Assembly: GCA_040751775.1 (NCBI GenBank)
Contig: JBFMGD010000020.1
Coordinates: forward strand, 1 to 46,824
Length of the DNA: 46,824 nt
DNA from: JBFMGD01 sp040751775
GTDB lineage: Bacteria; Bacillota; Dethiobacteria; DTU022
Reading direction: 5' to 3'
The position numbers and the translations under genes are program-made. This document shows, piece by piece, positions 7,541-14,127 of the stretch (positions within the stretch are counted from its first letter, which is position 1; every line of letters starts with the position of its first letter). Under the pieces are notes generated by a model, which ran no database searches, was not told the origin of the DNA, and was given only the letters and a program-made list of their open reading frames with translations.

Positions 7541-7560
7541 TGTGTGCTACCAGACGCACA
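7541..7560 (+). other. Small stem-loop in the IS110 left-end region
   Basis: TGTGTG (7541-7546) pairs with CGCACA (7555-7560) with one G-U pair and an 8-base loop, 28 bases before the transposase remnant. IS110-group elements encode a structured bridge RNA in the left non-coding end. This may be a fragment of one, but a single short stem is weak evidence. Confidence 0.25.
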
Positions 7561-7587
7561 AAAACCATAAACCGGAGGCTATATACA

Positions 7588-7797
7588 ATGATTAACTATC
7601 AGAAACTGGAAGCGATCACACTAAATACACTAAGTATTGGAGTTGATATCGTAAAAAAGCTGCAATGGGCCAGGTAGCTCAAGAAACTGGATAAAGTGAT
7701 AGTGGGGATGGAGCCGACCGGTCATTACTGGAAACCCCTTGCGAATTACTTAATTTTAAACGAAATAACAGTAGTGGAGATATATTTGCGGAACTGA
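7588..7797 (+). pseudogene. IS110-family transposase remnant
   Basis: The reading frame begins MINYQKLEAITLNTLSIGVD, giving the first RuvC-like aspartate in the motif IGVDIVKK. It hits an in-frame TAG at 7675 and resumes with KVIVGMEPTGHYWKPLANYL, the second conserved block, with the catalytic glutamate, of DEDD transposases of the IS110 family. In intact members about 50 residues separate these blocks. Here there are about 13, so the gene has an internal deletion as well as a stop, and it ends at TGA 7795 with the C-terminal serine domain missing. A GGAGG sits 10 bases before the ATG. It is certainly inactive. It lies between hutP and the methyltransferase gene and probably broke up the hut operon. 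Confidence 0.85.
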
Positions 7798-7851
7798 GGG
7801 TGCTGTCAAACTCAAGAATAAGCCTGATGAAGCGTCATAATGGAAGCACGT

Positions 7852-7880
7852 GGAAGCACGGGGACGGTTCTTTTGCTTCC
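7852..7880 (+). repeat. REP-like palindrome A, copy 1
   Basis: The element has the form GGAAGCA, then a core CGGGGACGGTTCTTT, then TGCTTCC. The arms are perfect complements. A partial duplicate of the left arm (GGAAGCACG) precedes it at 7842-7850. The same core recurs at 9116, 9863, 10884, 10994 (inverted) and 38583. The remainder of 7881-8152 shows no gene that I recognise. Confidence 0.75.
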
Positions 7881-8152
7881 TTCTTTACTTTGCCGCGCCT
7901 TCGGCTCGCAAGGGTAGCAGTGGCCGGTGTAATTAACCAACTGCCGGAAACAAATACTAAGATCATGCGCCCGCGACTCTTCTTCTTTTCAAGAAGCGGG
8001 CTGAATAATCCGGCTGCGCCGGAGAAGGGAAGGCGCGGTCGTGTGGAGAAATATACTAGGCGGCCATACTGTGAACCTGTCCGGGAGCCAGGCATATGCA
8101 AACCCGGGCGGCAATCAGACTGGTCTAGAAATAAATTACAGGAGTGATCGTT

Positions 8153-8953
8153 ATGCTAATCGTTGGAGAAAAAATCAACACCAGTCGTAAAGAGGTCAAG
8201 GAAGCGGTAGAGAAGCGGGATGCCGGGTTTATTCGCGCCCTGGCCAGGCGCCAGCTTGAAGCGGGCGCGCACTATATCGATGTTAACTGCGGCACTTTTG
8301 TTTCGGATGAGCCGGAGCTGTTAAGCTGGATGGTCCAGGAAGTGCAGCAAGAGCTTGGCAATATGCCCCTGTGCATCGACAGCCCCAACCCCCTGGCGGT
8401 GGAAGCAGCCTTAAAAGTCCACCAGGGCACAGCGCTGTTAAATTCAATCAGCGGTGAAAAGGAGCGCTACGCAGCGCTGGAGCCATTGGTTGTGCAGTAC
8501 GGCTGCAAAGTGGTCGTCCTGTGCATGGATGACACCGCCGGTATCCCGCCCGACGCGGCGACCCGCTTTGCTATCGCTTCCCGGATTATCGACAGATTGG
8601 ACGCCAAGGGTGTGAAGCAAGAAGATATTTTCGTGGACCCGCTGATCCAGCCGATCAGCGTGGACACTAAAAACGGCCTTTCGGCGGCGGATACGATTCG
8701 CATGGTCCGCGATAAATACCCGGCGGTTCACGCCATCTGCGGCCTGAGCAACATCTCTTTCGGACTGCCGGAGCGAAAGCTGCTCAACCAGGCCTACATG
8801 GTGATCTGCGCCTCCTACGGCCTGGATGCCGTTATCCTTGACCCCGAAGACAAGAAGATGATGGGGCTGGTTTACGCCTCCGAAGCGCTGCTGAACCACG
8901 ATCCCTTCTGCGGCGGCTACCTTAAAGCCTACCGGAAAGGCTTCCTAAAATAG
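8153..8953 (+). CDS. Methyltetrahydrofolate methyltransferase-like protein (MeTr/AcsE-like)
   Basis: This 266-residue pterin-binding TIM-barrel protein resembles methyltetrahydrofolate:corrinoid/iron-sulfur protein methyltransferase. Matching blocks are MLIVGEKINTSRKEVKEAV (N-terminus), ARRQLEAGAHYIDVNCG (pterin-site DVN), LCIDSPNPLAVEAAL, DIFVDPLIQPISVD and ICGLSNISFGLPERKLLNQA. The enzyme moves the methyl group of methyl-THF to cob(I)alamin. GGAG eight bases upstream fixes ATG 8153. A GTG at 8144 overlaps that site and is unlikely. No corrinoid protein or CO dehydrogenase genes adjoin it. Between hut genes, it may pass the C1 unit released from histidine into acetogenic or methionine metabolism, which is inference. 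A dihydropteroate synthase is less likely because of the barrel motifs. Confidence 0.82.
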   Translation: MLIVGEKINTSRKEVKEAVEKRDAGFIRALARRQLEAGAHYIDVNCGTFVSDEPELLSWMVQEVQQELGNMPLCIDSPNPLAVEAALKVHQGTALLNSISGEKERYAALEPLVVQYGCKVVVLCMDDTAGIPPDAATRFAIASRIIDRLDAKGVKQEDIFVDPLIQPISVDTKNGLSAADTIRMVRDKYPAVHAICGLSNISFGLPERKLLNQAYMVICASYGLDAVILDPEDKKMMGLVYASEALLNHDPFCGGYLKAYRKGFLK

Positions 8954-9011
8954 GGCGCGTAGAGGCACGTCCTCCTGGACGTTAGATATTGGCTGTTGCG
9001 GATTAATGAAA

Positions 9012-9031
9012 GGGCACGGCGTGCCGTGCCC
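9012..9031. repeat. 20-base palindrome, GGGCACGGC family
   Basis: GGGCACGGC (9012-9020) and GCCGTGCCC (9023-9031) are perfect arms with two bases between. A related but mutated copy is at 23169-23186. It has no T-tract and is better read as a dispersed palindromic repeat than as a terminator for the preceding gene. Confidence 0.6.
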
Positions 9032-9115
9032 GGAGGGTACTTATACAGGAGGTAGGAGGCAAGATATCAGGCGTAAAGTTCTTGTTTCTTACCTCTTTTA
9101 GGAGCACGGAAACAA

Positions 9116-9136
9116 GGGGACGGTTCTTCTGCTTCC
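9116..9136 (+). repeat. REP-like palindrome A, copy 2
   Basis: GGGGACGGTTCTTCTGCTTCC carries the conserved core and the right arm. The left arm is divergent (GGAAACA at 9108-9114). It lies inside a longer repeat-rich stretch, 9060-9240. Confidence 0.65.
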
Positions 9137-9137
9137 T

Positions 9138-9236
9138 TGATACAAGAATCAAGAGACAAGATATCAGATGCAAGAGAATAAAGAGACAACTCTTGTTTTA
9201 TCTTGTTTTTTATCTCATATTTCTTGCTTCTTGAAA
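9138..9236. repeat. CAAGA/TCTTG-rich imperfect inverted repeat (type B)
   Basis: The first half repeats CAAGAATCAAGAGACAAGA-like units and the second half their complements (TCTTGTTTTATCTTG and similar), so the RNA or single strand could fold into a long imperfect hairpin. A similar stretch lies at 23280-23380. No coding potential seen. Function unknown. Confidence 0.5.
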
Positions 9237-9250
9237 AGGAGTGAGTGAAC

Positions 9251-9895
9251 ATGTTAAAAGACCTTTCTGTGGATCAATTTGTGCGGGAGGTGGCCTCGGC
9301 TTCTCCCGCGCCTGGCGGGGGCAGTGTCGCCGCTTTGGCTGGCGCGCAGGCCGCGGCCCTGTTATCGATGTACTGTCATCTTAGCCTCAACCGTGAAAAA
9401 TTCGGCGAAGCGGTCGGGTTAATTGAGCGAACGGCAGAGGAAGCACACGCCCTGGCGGCCGCCCTGGTGGAAGCTGTCGACCTCGACACCGCTGCTTTTA
9501 ACCGGGTCATGGAGGCGTTTCGCCTGCCCAAAGGGATACCGGAAGAAAAGGAGCAGCGCAGCCGGGACATTCAAACGGCCACGATTGAGGCGGCACGCGT
9601 GCCGATGCAGACAGCCGCAGATTGCTTGCGGGTGCTGGAGTTGATTAAAGCCGTAGCCGGCCGGGGCAACCCGGGGGCTGCGACGGACCTGGGGGTAGGC
9701 AACCTGCAGGGCCTGGCTGGCCTGACCGGTGCCTGCTATAACGTACTGATTAACCTGGGTTCAATTAAGGACTGCGCTGTCAAGACGGAGTTGGCGCAAA
9801 AGGTAACCGAAGCCCTGGAGCAGGGCCGGGCGTTGTTTGAAAAAAACCGCTCCCAAATCGAAGGAAGCATAGGGACGGTTCTTTTGCTTCCATAG
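9251..9895 (+). CDS. fchA: Formimidoyltetrahydrofolate cyclodeaminase
   Basis: FchA converts 5-formimino-THF to 5,10-methenyl-THF with release of ammonia, after FtcD has moved the formimino group from formiminoglutamate. The 214-residue protein shows the family N-terminus: LKDLSVDQFVREVASASPAP followed by GGGSVAALAGAQAAAL. Further blocks are VDLDTAAFNRVMEAFRLP and GNPGAATDLGVGN. GGAG nine bases upstream supports ATG 9251, with GTG 9245 as an alternative. The last eleven residues, EGSIGTVLLLP and stop, are encoded by a REP-like palindrome (9863-9891), so the native C-terminus was replaced or extended by an inserted repeat. ftcD follows and is probably co-transcribed. Confidence 0.92.
   Translation: MLKDLSVDQFVREVASASPAPGGGSVAALAGAQAAALLSMYCHLSLNREKFGEAVGLIERTAEEAHALAAALVEAVDLDTAAFNRVMEAFRLPKGIPEEKEQRSRDIQTATIEAARVPMQTAADCLRVLELIKAVAGRGNPGAATDLGVGNLQGLAGLTGACYNVLINLGSIKDCAVKTELAQKVTEALEQGRALFEKNRSQIEGSIGTVLLLP
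9863..9891 (+). repeat. REP-like palindrome A, copy 3, inside the fchA 3' end
   Basis: GGAAGCA and TGCTTCC arms surround TAGGGACGGTTCTTT. It is read in frame by fchA and supplies its last residues, with the stop codon immediately after the right arm. Confidence 0.8.
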
Positions 9896-9981
9896 TTTCA
9901 TATGAAGTTTTTATGCGCTGGAAAAAAAGCGGCTTATCCGGCCATAAAAACCGGAAAAAAGGCACAGGGGGGACCGGAAAT

Positions 9982-10872
9982 ATGCCGGAAATAATTCAAT
10001 GCGTTCCTAATTTTAGTGAAGGCCGCCGGCGAGAGGTCGTCGAAGCGCTGACCGAAACGATTAAAGTAGTGCCGGAGGTTTCGCTCCTCGATTACTCCCT
10101 GGACCACGACCACAACCGCTGCGTAATTACTTTTGTGGGCGGACAGGAGGCCGTGCTGGAAGCCGCTTTTCAAGCCGCCCGGCAGGCGGCTGAGTTGATC
10201 GATATGCGCGGGCATAAAGGCGGCCATCCCCGCATGGGCGCCGCGGATGTAATCCCGTTCATCCCGGTGGCCGGAGTAACCATGGAAGATTGCATTGCGT
10301 TGGCCCGGCGCCTGGGTCAAAGGCTGGGTGAAGAACTGGCTATACCCGTTTTCCTATATGAGGAGGCGGCCTCAGCCCCGGAGAGAAGAAACCTGGCCGT
10401 CATCCGGACCGGTGAATTCGAAGGGCTGCAGCAGGCAATCGACGCGGGGCGGCTGCCGGATTTCGGTCCCGCGCGGCTCCACCCGACGGCGGGGGCCACG
10501 GCGATCGGGGCGCGTCGCCCCCTGGTCGCCTTTAATGTCAACCTGCACACGGCGGAGGTGGCCGTGGCCAAAAAAATTGCCGCGGCGGTACGGGAAAGAA
10601 GCGGCGGTCTGGCCAATGTCAAGGCGCTGGGGATATACCTGGCGGACGAGCAGAAAGCCCAGGTCACCATGAACCTGGTCAATTGCGACGCCACGCCAAT
10701 TCACCGGGTACTGGATTTAATCCGTATTGAGGCGTCCCGCTACGGCGTGAGTGTGGCCGAAACGGAAGTGGTGGGGCTGATCCCTTTAAAATACCTCCTG
10801 GACGCGGCGCTCCACTACCTGCAGTTGAACCGCTTTTCCACGGATCAGATCCTCGAAAATAGAGTGTTTTAG
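9982..10872 (+). CDS. ftcD: Glutamate formimidoyltransferase
   Basis: This 296-residue enzyme transfers the formimino group of N-formimino-L-glutamate to THF, giving glutamate. It has only the two formiminotransferase subdomains. The cyclodeaminase is the separate upstream gene, whereas in vertebrates the two are fused. Visible motifs are MPEIIQCVPNFSEGRRREVV (N-terminus), SLLDYSLDHDHNRCVITFVG and the catalytic-His region RGHKGGHPRMGAADVIPFIP (about residues 76-95). The C-terminal half has ALGIYLADEQKAQVTMNLVN. The frame is open 23 codons upstream to an ATG at 9913, but those residues are basic and unlike the family. A GGGGGGA run just before 9982 supports the later start. Confidence 0.94.
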   Translation: MPEIIQCVPNFSEGRRREVVEALTETIKVVPEVSLLDYSLDHDHNRCVITFVGGQEAVLEAAFQAARQAAELIDMRGHKGGHPRMGAADVIPFIPVAGVTMEDCIALARRLGQRLGEELAIPVFLYEEAASAPERRNLAVIRTGEFEGLQQAIDAGRLPDFGPARLHPTAGATAIGARRPLVAFNVNLHTAEVAVAKKIAAAVRERSGGLANVKALGIYLADEQKAQVTMNLVNCDATPIHRVLDLIRIEASRYGVSVAETEVVGLIPLKYLLDAALHYLQLNRFSTDQILENRVF

Positions 10873-10883
10873 CAGTAAAGCGC

Positions 10884-10904
10884 AGGGACGGTTCTCTTGC
10901 CTCC
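10884..10904 (+). repeat. REP-like palindrome A, copy 4
   Basis: AGGGACGGTTCTCTTGCCTCC has the core and a degenerate right arm, 12 bases after the ftcD stop. With the inverted copy at 10994-11022 it brackets a transposase-like fragment. Confidence 0.65.
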
Positions 10905-10911
10905 CTTTAGA

Positions 10912-10980
10912 GTTGATATATCACAACGGCAGGCAGCGAGAATACTTGGGATTTCACCTAATTTATTATTTAAATCCTAA
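10912..10980 (+). pseudogene. C-terminal helix-turn-helix fragment of a transposase
   Basis: The frame VDISQRQAARILGISPNLLF, then KS and stop, is a clear helix-turn-helix (S-x-R-Q-A-A-x-x-L-G-I-S) with no gene body in front of it. Such segments occur at the ends of transposases and resolvases. Its position between two inverted REP-like copies suggests decay of a REP-associated transposase, but the fragment is too short to name the family. Confidence 0.5.
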
Positions 10981-10993
10981 AACAAAAGAATAA

Positions 10994-11022
10994 GGAAGCA
11001 AAAGAACCGTCCCCATGCTTCC
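10994..11022 (-). repeat. REP-like palindrome A, copy 5 (inverted)
   Basis: On the minus strand it reads GGAAGCA, TGGGGACGGTTCTTT, TGCTTCC, nearly identical to copies 1 and 3. It ends 14 bases before hutI, so it lies in the hutI ribosome-binding leader. Confidence 0.75.
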
Positions 11023-11036
11023 AAGGGGGTATAGAG

Positions 11037-12293
11037 ATGATCCAGGCCGACCTGTTGATCAAAAACGCGGCCCAGCTTTTGACCATGGCCGGGCACAATG
11101 AAACGCCCAAGCGGGGCGGCGATTTGGCTGACCCGGGCGCCGTTGCCGGCGGAGCTGTGGCCGCTCTGAACGGCGTAATCACGGCAGTCGGCCCTACCCG
11201 GGTGCTGGAGGAGACAGTCGCGCTGCTGCCCCATGCCCGGGCTTACGACGCCTGGGGCAAGGTGGTGATGCCCTGCTTCGTGGAGCCGCATACCCACCTC
11301 GTTTTCGGCGGAAGCCGCCAGGCGGAATTCGTGATGCGCCTGCAGGGGAAAACCTATCTCGAAATAATGCAGGCCGGCGGCGGTATCCTCAATTCGGTCC
11401 AGGCCACCGCCGCCGCTTCCTTTGAGGAGTTGGTGGAGACGGCGCGGCGCCGCCTGGATCTGCTGGCGCGTCACGGAGTCGGCACCGTTGAGATCAAAAG
11501 CGGTTACGGGCTGACGGTGGAAGAAGAGCTGCGCATGCTGCGGGTGGTGCACGAACTGGATCGCACCCATCCCCTGGATCTAATCCCCACTTTTCTGGGG
11601 GCGCATGCCTTTCCGCCGGAATACCGCGGCCGTGAAGACGAATATGTCGCCCTGGTCACCGGGGAGATGATCCCGCGGGTGGCTGAAGAAAAGCTGGCCC
11701 GCTTCTGCGATGTTTTCTGCGACATCGGCGTTTTCACCTTGCCGCAGGCGCGGCGCGTCCTGGAGGCCGGAAAAGAGTTCGGCCTGCTTCCCAAGATGCA
11801 TGCCGACGAACTGGCTTCCTTCGGCGGGGCGGAGCTGGCGGCGGAGCTGGGCGCGGTCTCGGCTGATCACCTCTTGAAAGCGTCCCCCGCGGGGATTGCG
11901 GCGCTGGCCAAGGCCGGTGTGATCGCCGTTTTGCTGCCGGGCACCGCTTTTTACCTGAACGAGGATTATGCCCCGGCGCGGGAGATGATCCGGCAGGGGG
12001 TCGCCGTGGCCCTTTCCACGGACCGCAATCCGGGCTCTTCACCCACCGAAGCCACCCACCTGATCCTGACTCTGGCCTGCCTGAAGATGAAGATGCTGCC
12101 GGCGGAAGCTCTCGCCGCTGCCACGATCAACGCCGCCCACGCTGTCGGCGCCGCCCGGCGGGTGGGAAGCCTGGAAGTCGGCAAACAGGCCGACATTCTG
12201 GTCATCGATGCGCCCGACTACGACTACATTCCCTACCACTACGGCACCAGCCTGGTGAATGCGGTCTACAAGAAAGGCCGCCGTATCGCCTAA
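11037..12293 (+). CDS. hutI: Imidazolonepropionase
   Basis: HutI hydrolyses 4-imidazolone-5-propanoate to N-formimino-L-glutamate, the substrate of FtcD. The 418-residue amidohydrolase-fold protein shows the metal-binding VMPCFVEPHTHLVFGGSR (HxH near residues 84-86), GVGTVEIKSGYGLTVEEEL, MHADELASFGGAELAAELG with its histidine, and STDRNPGSSPT carrying the metal-ligand aspartate. Length and motif order are normal. A GGGGG seven to eleven bases before the ATG serves as ribosome binding site. It ends the hut cluster. The gene for urocanase, which should make its substrate, is not in the window. The stop codon lies inside an 18-bp hairpin. Confidence 0.95.
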   Translation: MIQADLLIKNAAQLLTMAGHNETPKRGGDLADPGAVAGGAVAALNGVITAVGPTRVLEETVALLPHARAYDAWGKVVMPCFVEPHTHLVFGGSRQAEFVMRLQGKTYLEIMQAGGGILNSVQATAAASFEELVETARRRLDLLARHGVGTVEIKSGYGLTVEEELRMLRVVHELDRTHPLDLIPTFLGAHAFPPEYRGREDEYVALVTGEMIPRVAEEKLARFCDVFCDIGVFTLPQARRVLEAGKEFGLLPKMHADELASFGGAELAAELGAVSADHLLKASPAGIAALAKAGVIAVLLPGTAFYLNEDYAPAREMIRQGVAVALSTDRNPGSSPTEATHLILTLACLKMKMLPAEALAAATINAAHAVGAARRVGSLEVGKQADILVIDAPDYDYIPYHYGTSLVNAVYKKGRRIA

Positions 12294-12328
12294 ATGGGAC
12301 AAGGGATAAATCCCTTGTCCCATTTAGG
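12289..12328. repeat. Perfect 18-bp hairpin overlapping the hutI stop codon
   Basis: The left arm (12289-12306, starting CCTAAATGGGAC) and the right arm (12311-12328) are perfect complements around TAAA. The hutI TAA is inside the left arm. No T-tract follows, although a stem this stable could still stop polymerase or protect the 3' end. The GGGACAAGG motif links it to the palindrome at 99-125. Confidence 0.75.
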
Positions 12329-12406
12329 CATACTTTCTATCACATCCAGTAATATGTTATGATTACAGGTAGTTTGGCACTACGGATCACAATGGAGGTT
12401 ATTCGC

Positions 12407-13096
12407 GTGAAGTTATTGGAGCAAATATACTGGTATCCCTGGCAGGGCAGCGGCAATAACTGCAACAGCATTCTATTCGCCGGCAAGAAAATGATATTGA
12501 TCGACCCGGGACATATTTACAATGAATTCAGGGAGAGCTGCCTGGACGCGCTCGACCGGCAGCTCTCCGCTGACGGCTTTTCAATGGAACAGGTTGAGTT
12601 GATTCTTTGCACGCACGGCCACCCGGACCACGTGGAGGCGGCGGGTATGGTCCGCGCGAGAAGCGGCGCGCAGTTTGCCCTGCACCGGCAGGACGAATTT
12701 ATCCTGGAAGTGCTCGAACAGCACTATGCCGCCGCCGCCGGGCAAGAGATGCCGTCGCTGAAACCCGATTTTTATCTCCAGGAGGGCGTGCTCGACATCG
12801 GCCTGGACGAAGCCGAGCAGATCGCGGTTTATCATACCCCCGGCCATTCTCCAGGTTCCGTTTGCTTGTATATACCTCACCTGAAGACAATGATTACCGG
12901 TGACACCATATTTCAGAACAGTATCGGGCGGGCCGACCTGCCCGGCGGGGATATGGCCGAGCTGGAAGAAAGCGTGGGCAAACTGGCCGGTATTGAAGAT
13001 GTGGAGCTGCTCCTGCCCGGGCATATGGATTACCTCTCCGGCCGGGAAAACGTGGAGCGCAATTATGAGCGAATCCGGCGCTATTTTTTCCGGTAA
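12407..13096 (+). CDS. Metallo-beta-lactamase-fold hydrolase
   Basis: This is a 230-residue protein of the MBL-fold hydrolase superfamily. The zinc ligands are all present: CTHGHPDHVEAAG (HxHxDH), YHTPGHSPGS, MITGDTIFQNSIGR (Asp) and LLPGHMD. Glyoxalase-II-like members of this type act on thioesters or similar bonds, but the substrate cannot be told here. The likely start is GTG 12407, eight bases after GGAGG. The ATG at 12392 overlaps that site and the ATG at 12359 lies further up. A lipoprotein gene follows after 24 bases, so the two may be co-transcribed. Confidence 0.85.
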   Translation: MKLLEQIYWYPWQGSGNNCNSILFAGKKMILIDPGHIYNEFRESCLDALDRQLSADGFSMEQVELILCTHGHPDHVEAAGMVRARSGAQFALHRQDEFILEVLEQHYAAAAGQEMPSLKPDFYLQEGVLDIGLDEAEQIAVYHTPGHSPGSVCLYIPHLKTMITGDTIFQNSIGRADLPGGDMAELEESVGKLAGIEDVELLLPGHMDYLSGRENVERNYERIRRYFFR

Positions 13097-13120
13097 CCAG
13101 AGCAAAGGGAGTGTGTTGGG

Positions 13121-13969
13121 ATGAAGCTTCTGAGCAAAGTTTTACTCTGCAGTATGTTGCTGTCCATGCTCCTGGTAATGCCCGGTTGCAGCTGGTGGGG
13201 CAAAAGGGATGATGGTAACGATCTTCCGGATGATCAAGGAGACGGTCCGGAGGCTTTTCTGGAAGAGTACGCCAACCTGAACGGAGAGGGTTCCTATTAC
13301 CGCCCGGTGCGTTTAACGGATGCAATGAGTGAGTGGGTCGATAACGCGGCGCATCATATCTTTCTCGGCCAGAGCAGGATTTTCGGCGATTACCTCTATA
13401 TCCTGGTCACTTACGGCCCCAAGCCGACGGGCGGCTATACCGTGCAGGTTACAGATGTATTGGTGGAGGCGGCGGAGGTGATCGTGAGCGTTGATTTCAG
13501 TGAACCGCGTGCGGGGGAGGCGGTGACCCAGGCCATTACCTACCCTTACGACCTGGTGGCGGTACCGGCGGCAGATTTACCGGTGCGTTTTATTGCCGGC
13601 GGGGCTGAAAGCTACGTGATGGCCCTGTACGGCATCGATACCCTGGAAACCATTGTCGCTTCGTCGAACCCGATCAAGCTTTTTGAGCCGGCTGACGGCA
13701 GCGATACTAACGGCGCCCTGCGTTTCCGTGGTGTCGCCTCGGTATTTGAGGGGCAGATCGACTACCGGCTGCTCGACGCGGCCGGCGGCGTGATCGCCGA
13801 AGGCTATACCATGGCCGGCATGGGGGACTGGTACTATTTCGAGGAGACGATCGGCACGGGCGACTTCACCGGTGAAGTTACTGAGGCGACGCTCGAACTG
13901 TTCACGATCAGCCCGAAAGACGGCTCCGAGCAGGACCTCGTATCGGTAAAGGTCAATATTATCCCGTAG
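13121..13969 (+). CDS. Lipoprotein with PrcB-like and Gmad2 domains
   Basis: This 282-residue protein starts with a lipoprotein signal (MKLLSKVLLCSMLLSMLLVM then PGCSWW, lipobox Cys about residue 23). It should be tethered to the outer face of the membrane. The middle region KPTGGYTVQVTDVLVEAAEV ... TYPYDLVAVP (about 105-155) matches the PrcB C-terminal domain pattern. The C-terminal part from IKLFEPADG (about 186) to the end resembles Gmad2, an Ig-like domain of spore-germination proteins. Function is unknown. The domain pair points to sporulation or cell-envelope roles. A strong terminator follows at 13997. Confidence 0.78.
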   Translation: MKLLSKVLLCSMLLSMLLVMPGCSWWGKRDDGNDLPDDQGDGPEAFLEEYANLNGEGSYYRPVRLTDAMSEWVDNAAHHIFLGQSRIFGDYLYILVTYGPKPTGGYTVQVTDVLVEAAEVIVSVDFSEPRAGEAVTQAITYPYDLVAVPAADLPVRFIAGGAESYVMALYGIDTLETIVASSNPIKLFEPADGSDTNGALRFRGVASVFEGQIDYRLLDAAGGVIAEGYTMAGMGDWYYFEETIGTGDFTGEVTEATLELFTISPKDGSEQDLVSVKVNIIP

Positions 13970-13996
13970 CAATACTGATCAACAAATCCAATCATC

Positions 13997-14023
13997 AGAG
14001 CGGCCGACAAGCCGCTCTTTTTG
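13997..14023 (+). terminator. Intrinsic terminator after the lipoprotein gene
   Basis: AGAGCGGC (13997-14004) pairs perfectly with GCCGCTCT (14011-14018), loop CGACAA, followed by TTTTG after the stem. It closes the MBL/lipoprotein transcription unit. Confidence 0.85.
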
Positions 14024-14127
14024 TTAATGAGAAGCGCCGGGCTAAGCAGTAATTGGATAAGTTTTGCCCATATGACCAAAATAGGGACAGTAAAGAAATC
14101 AATTGTCTATCCGGGGGTGCTGTCTCG

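Noticed and set aside
7800..8147. Open frame of 115 codons on the plus strand after the IS110 remnant
   Set aside because: It runs through the REP-like palindrome, is very basic, has no ribosome binding site and resembles no protein. It is chance open reading in repeat DNA.
8144..8152. GTG start for the MeTr-like gene
   Set aside because: The GTG is part of the ribosome binding site for ATG 8153.
9913..9981. Upstream extension of ftcD
   Set aside because: The 23 extra residues are basic and absent from the family, and the MPEIIQCVPNFSEG start has its own G-rich binding site.
14053..14127. Longer N-terminus of the propeller protein
   Set aside because: Residues MDKFCPYDQNRDSKEI are polar and unlike the start of a membrane domain, and GGGGGTG precedes ATG 14128.
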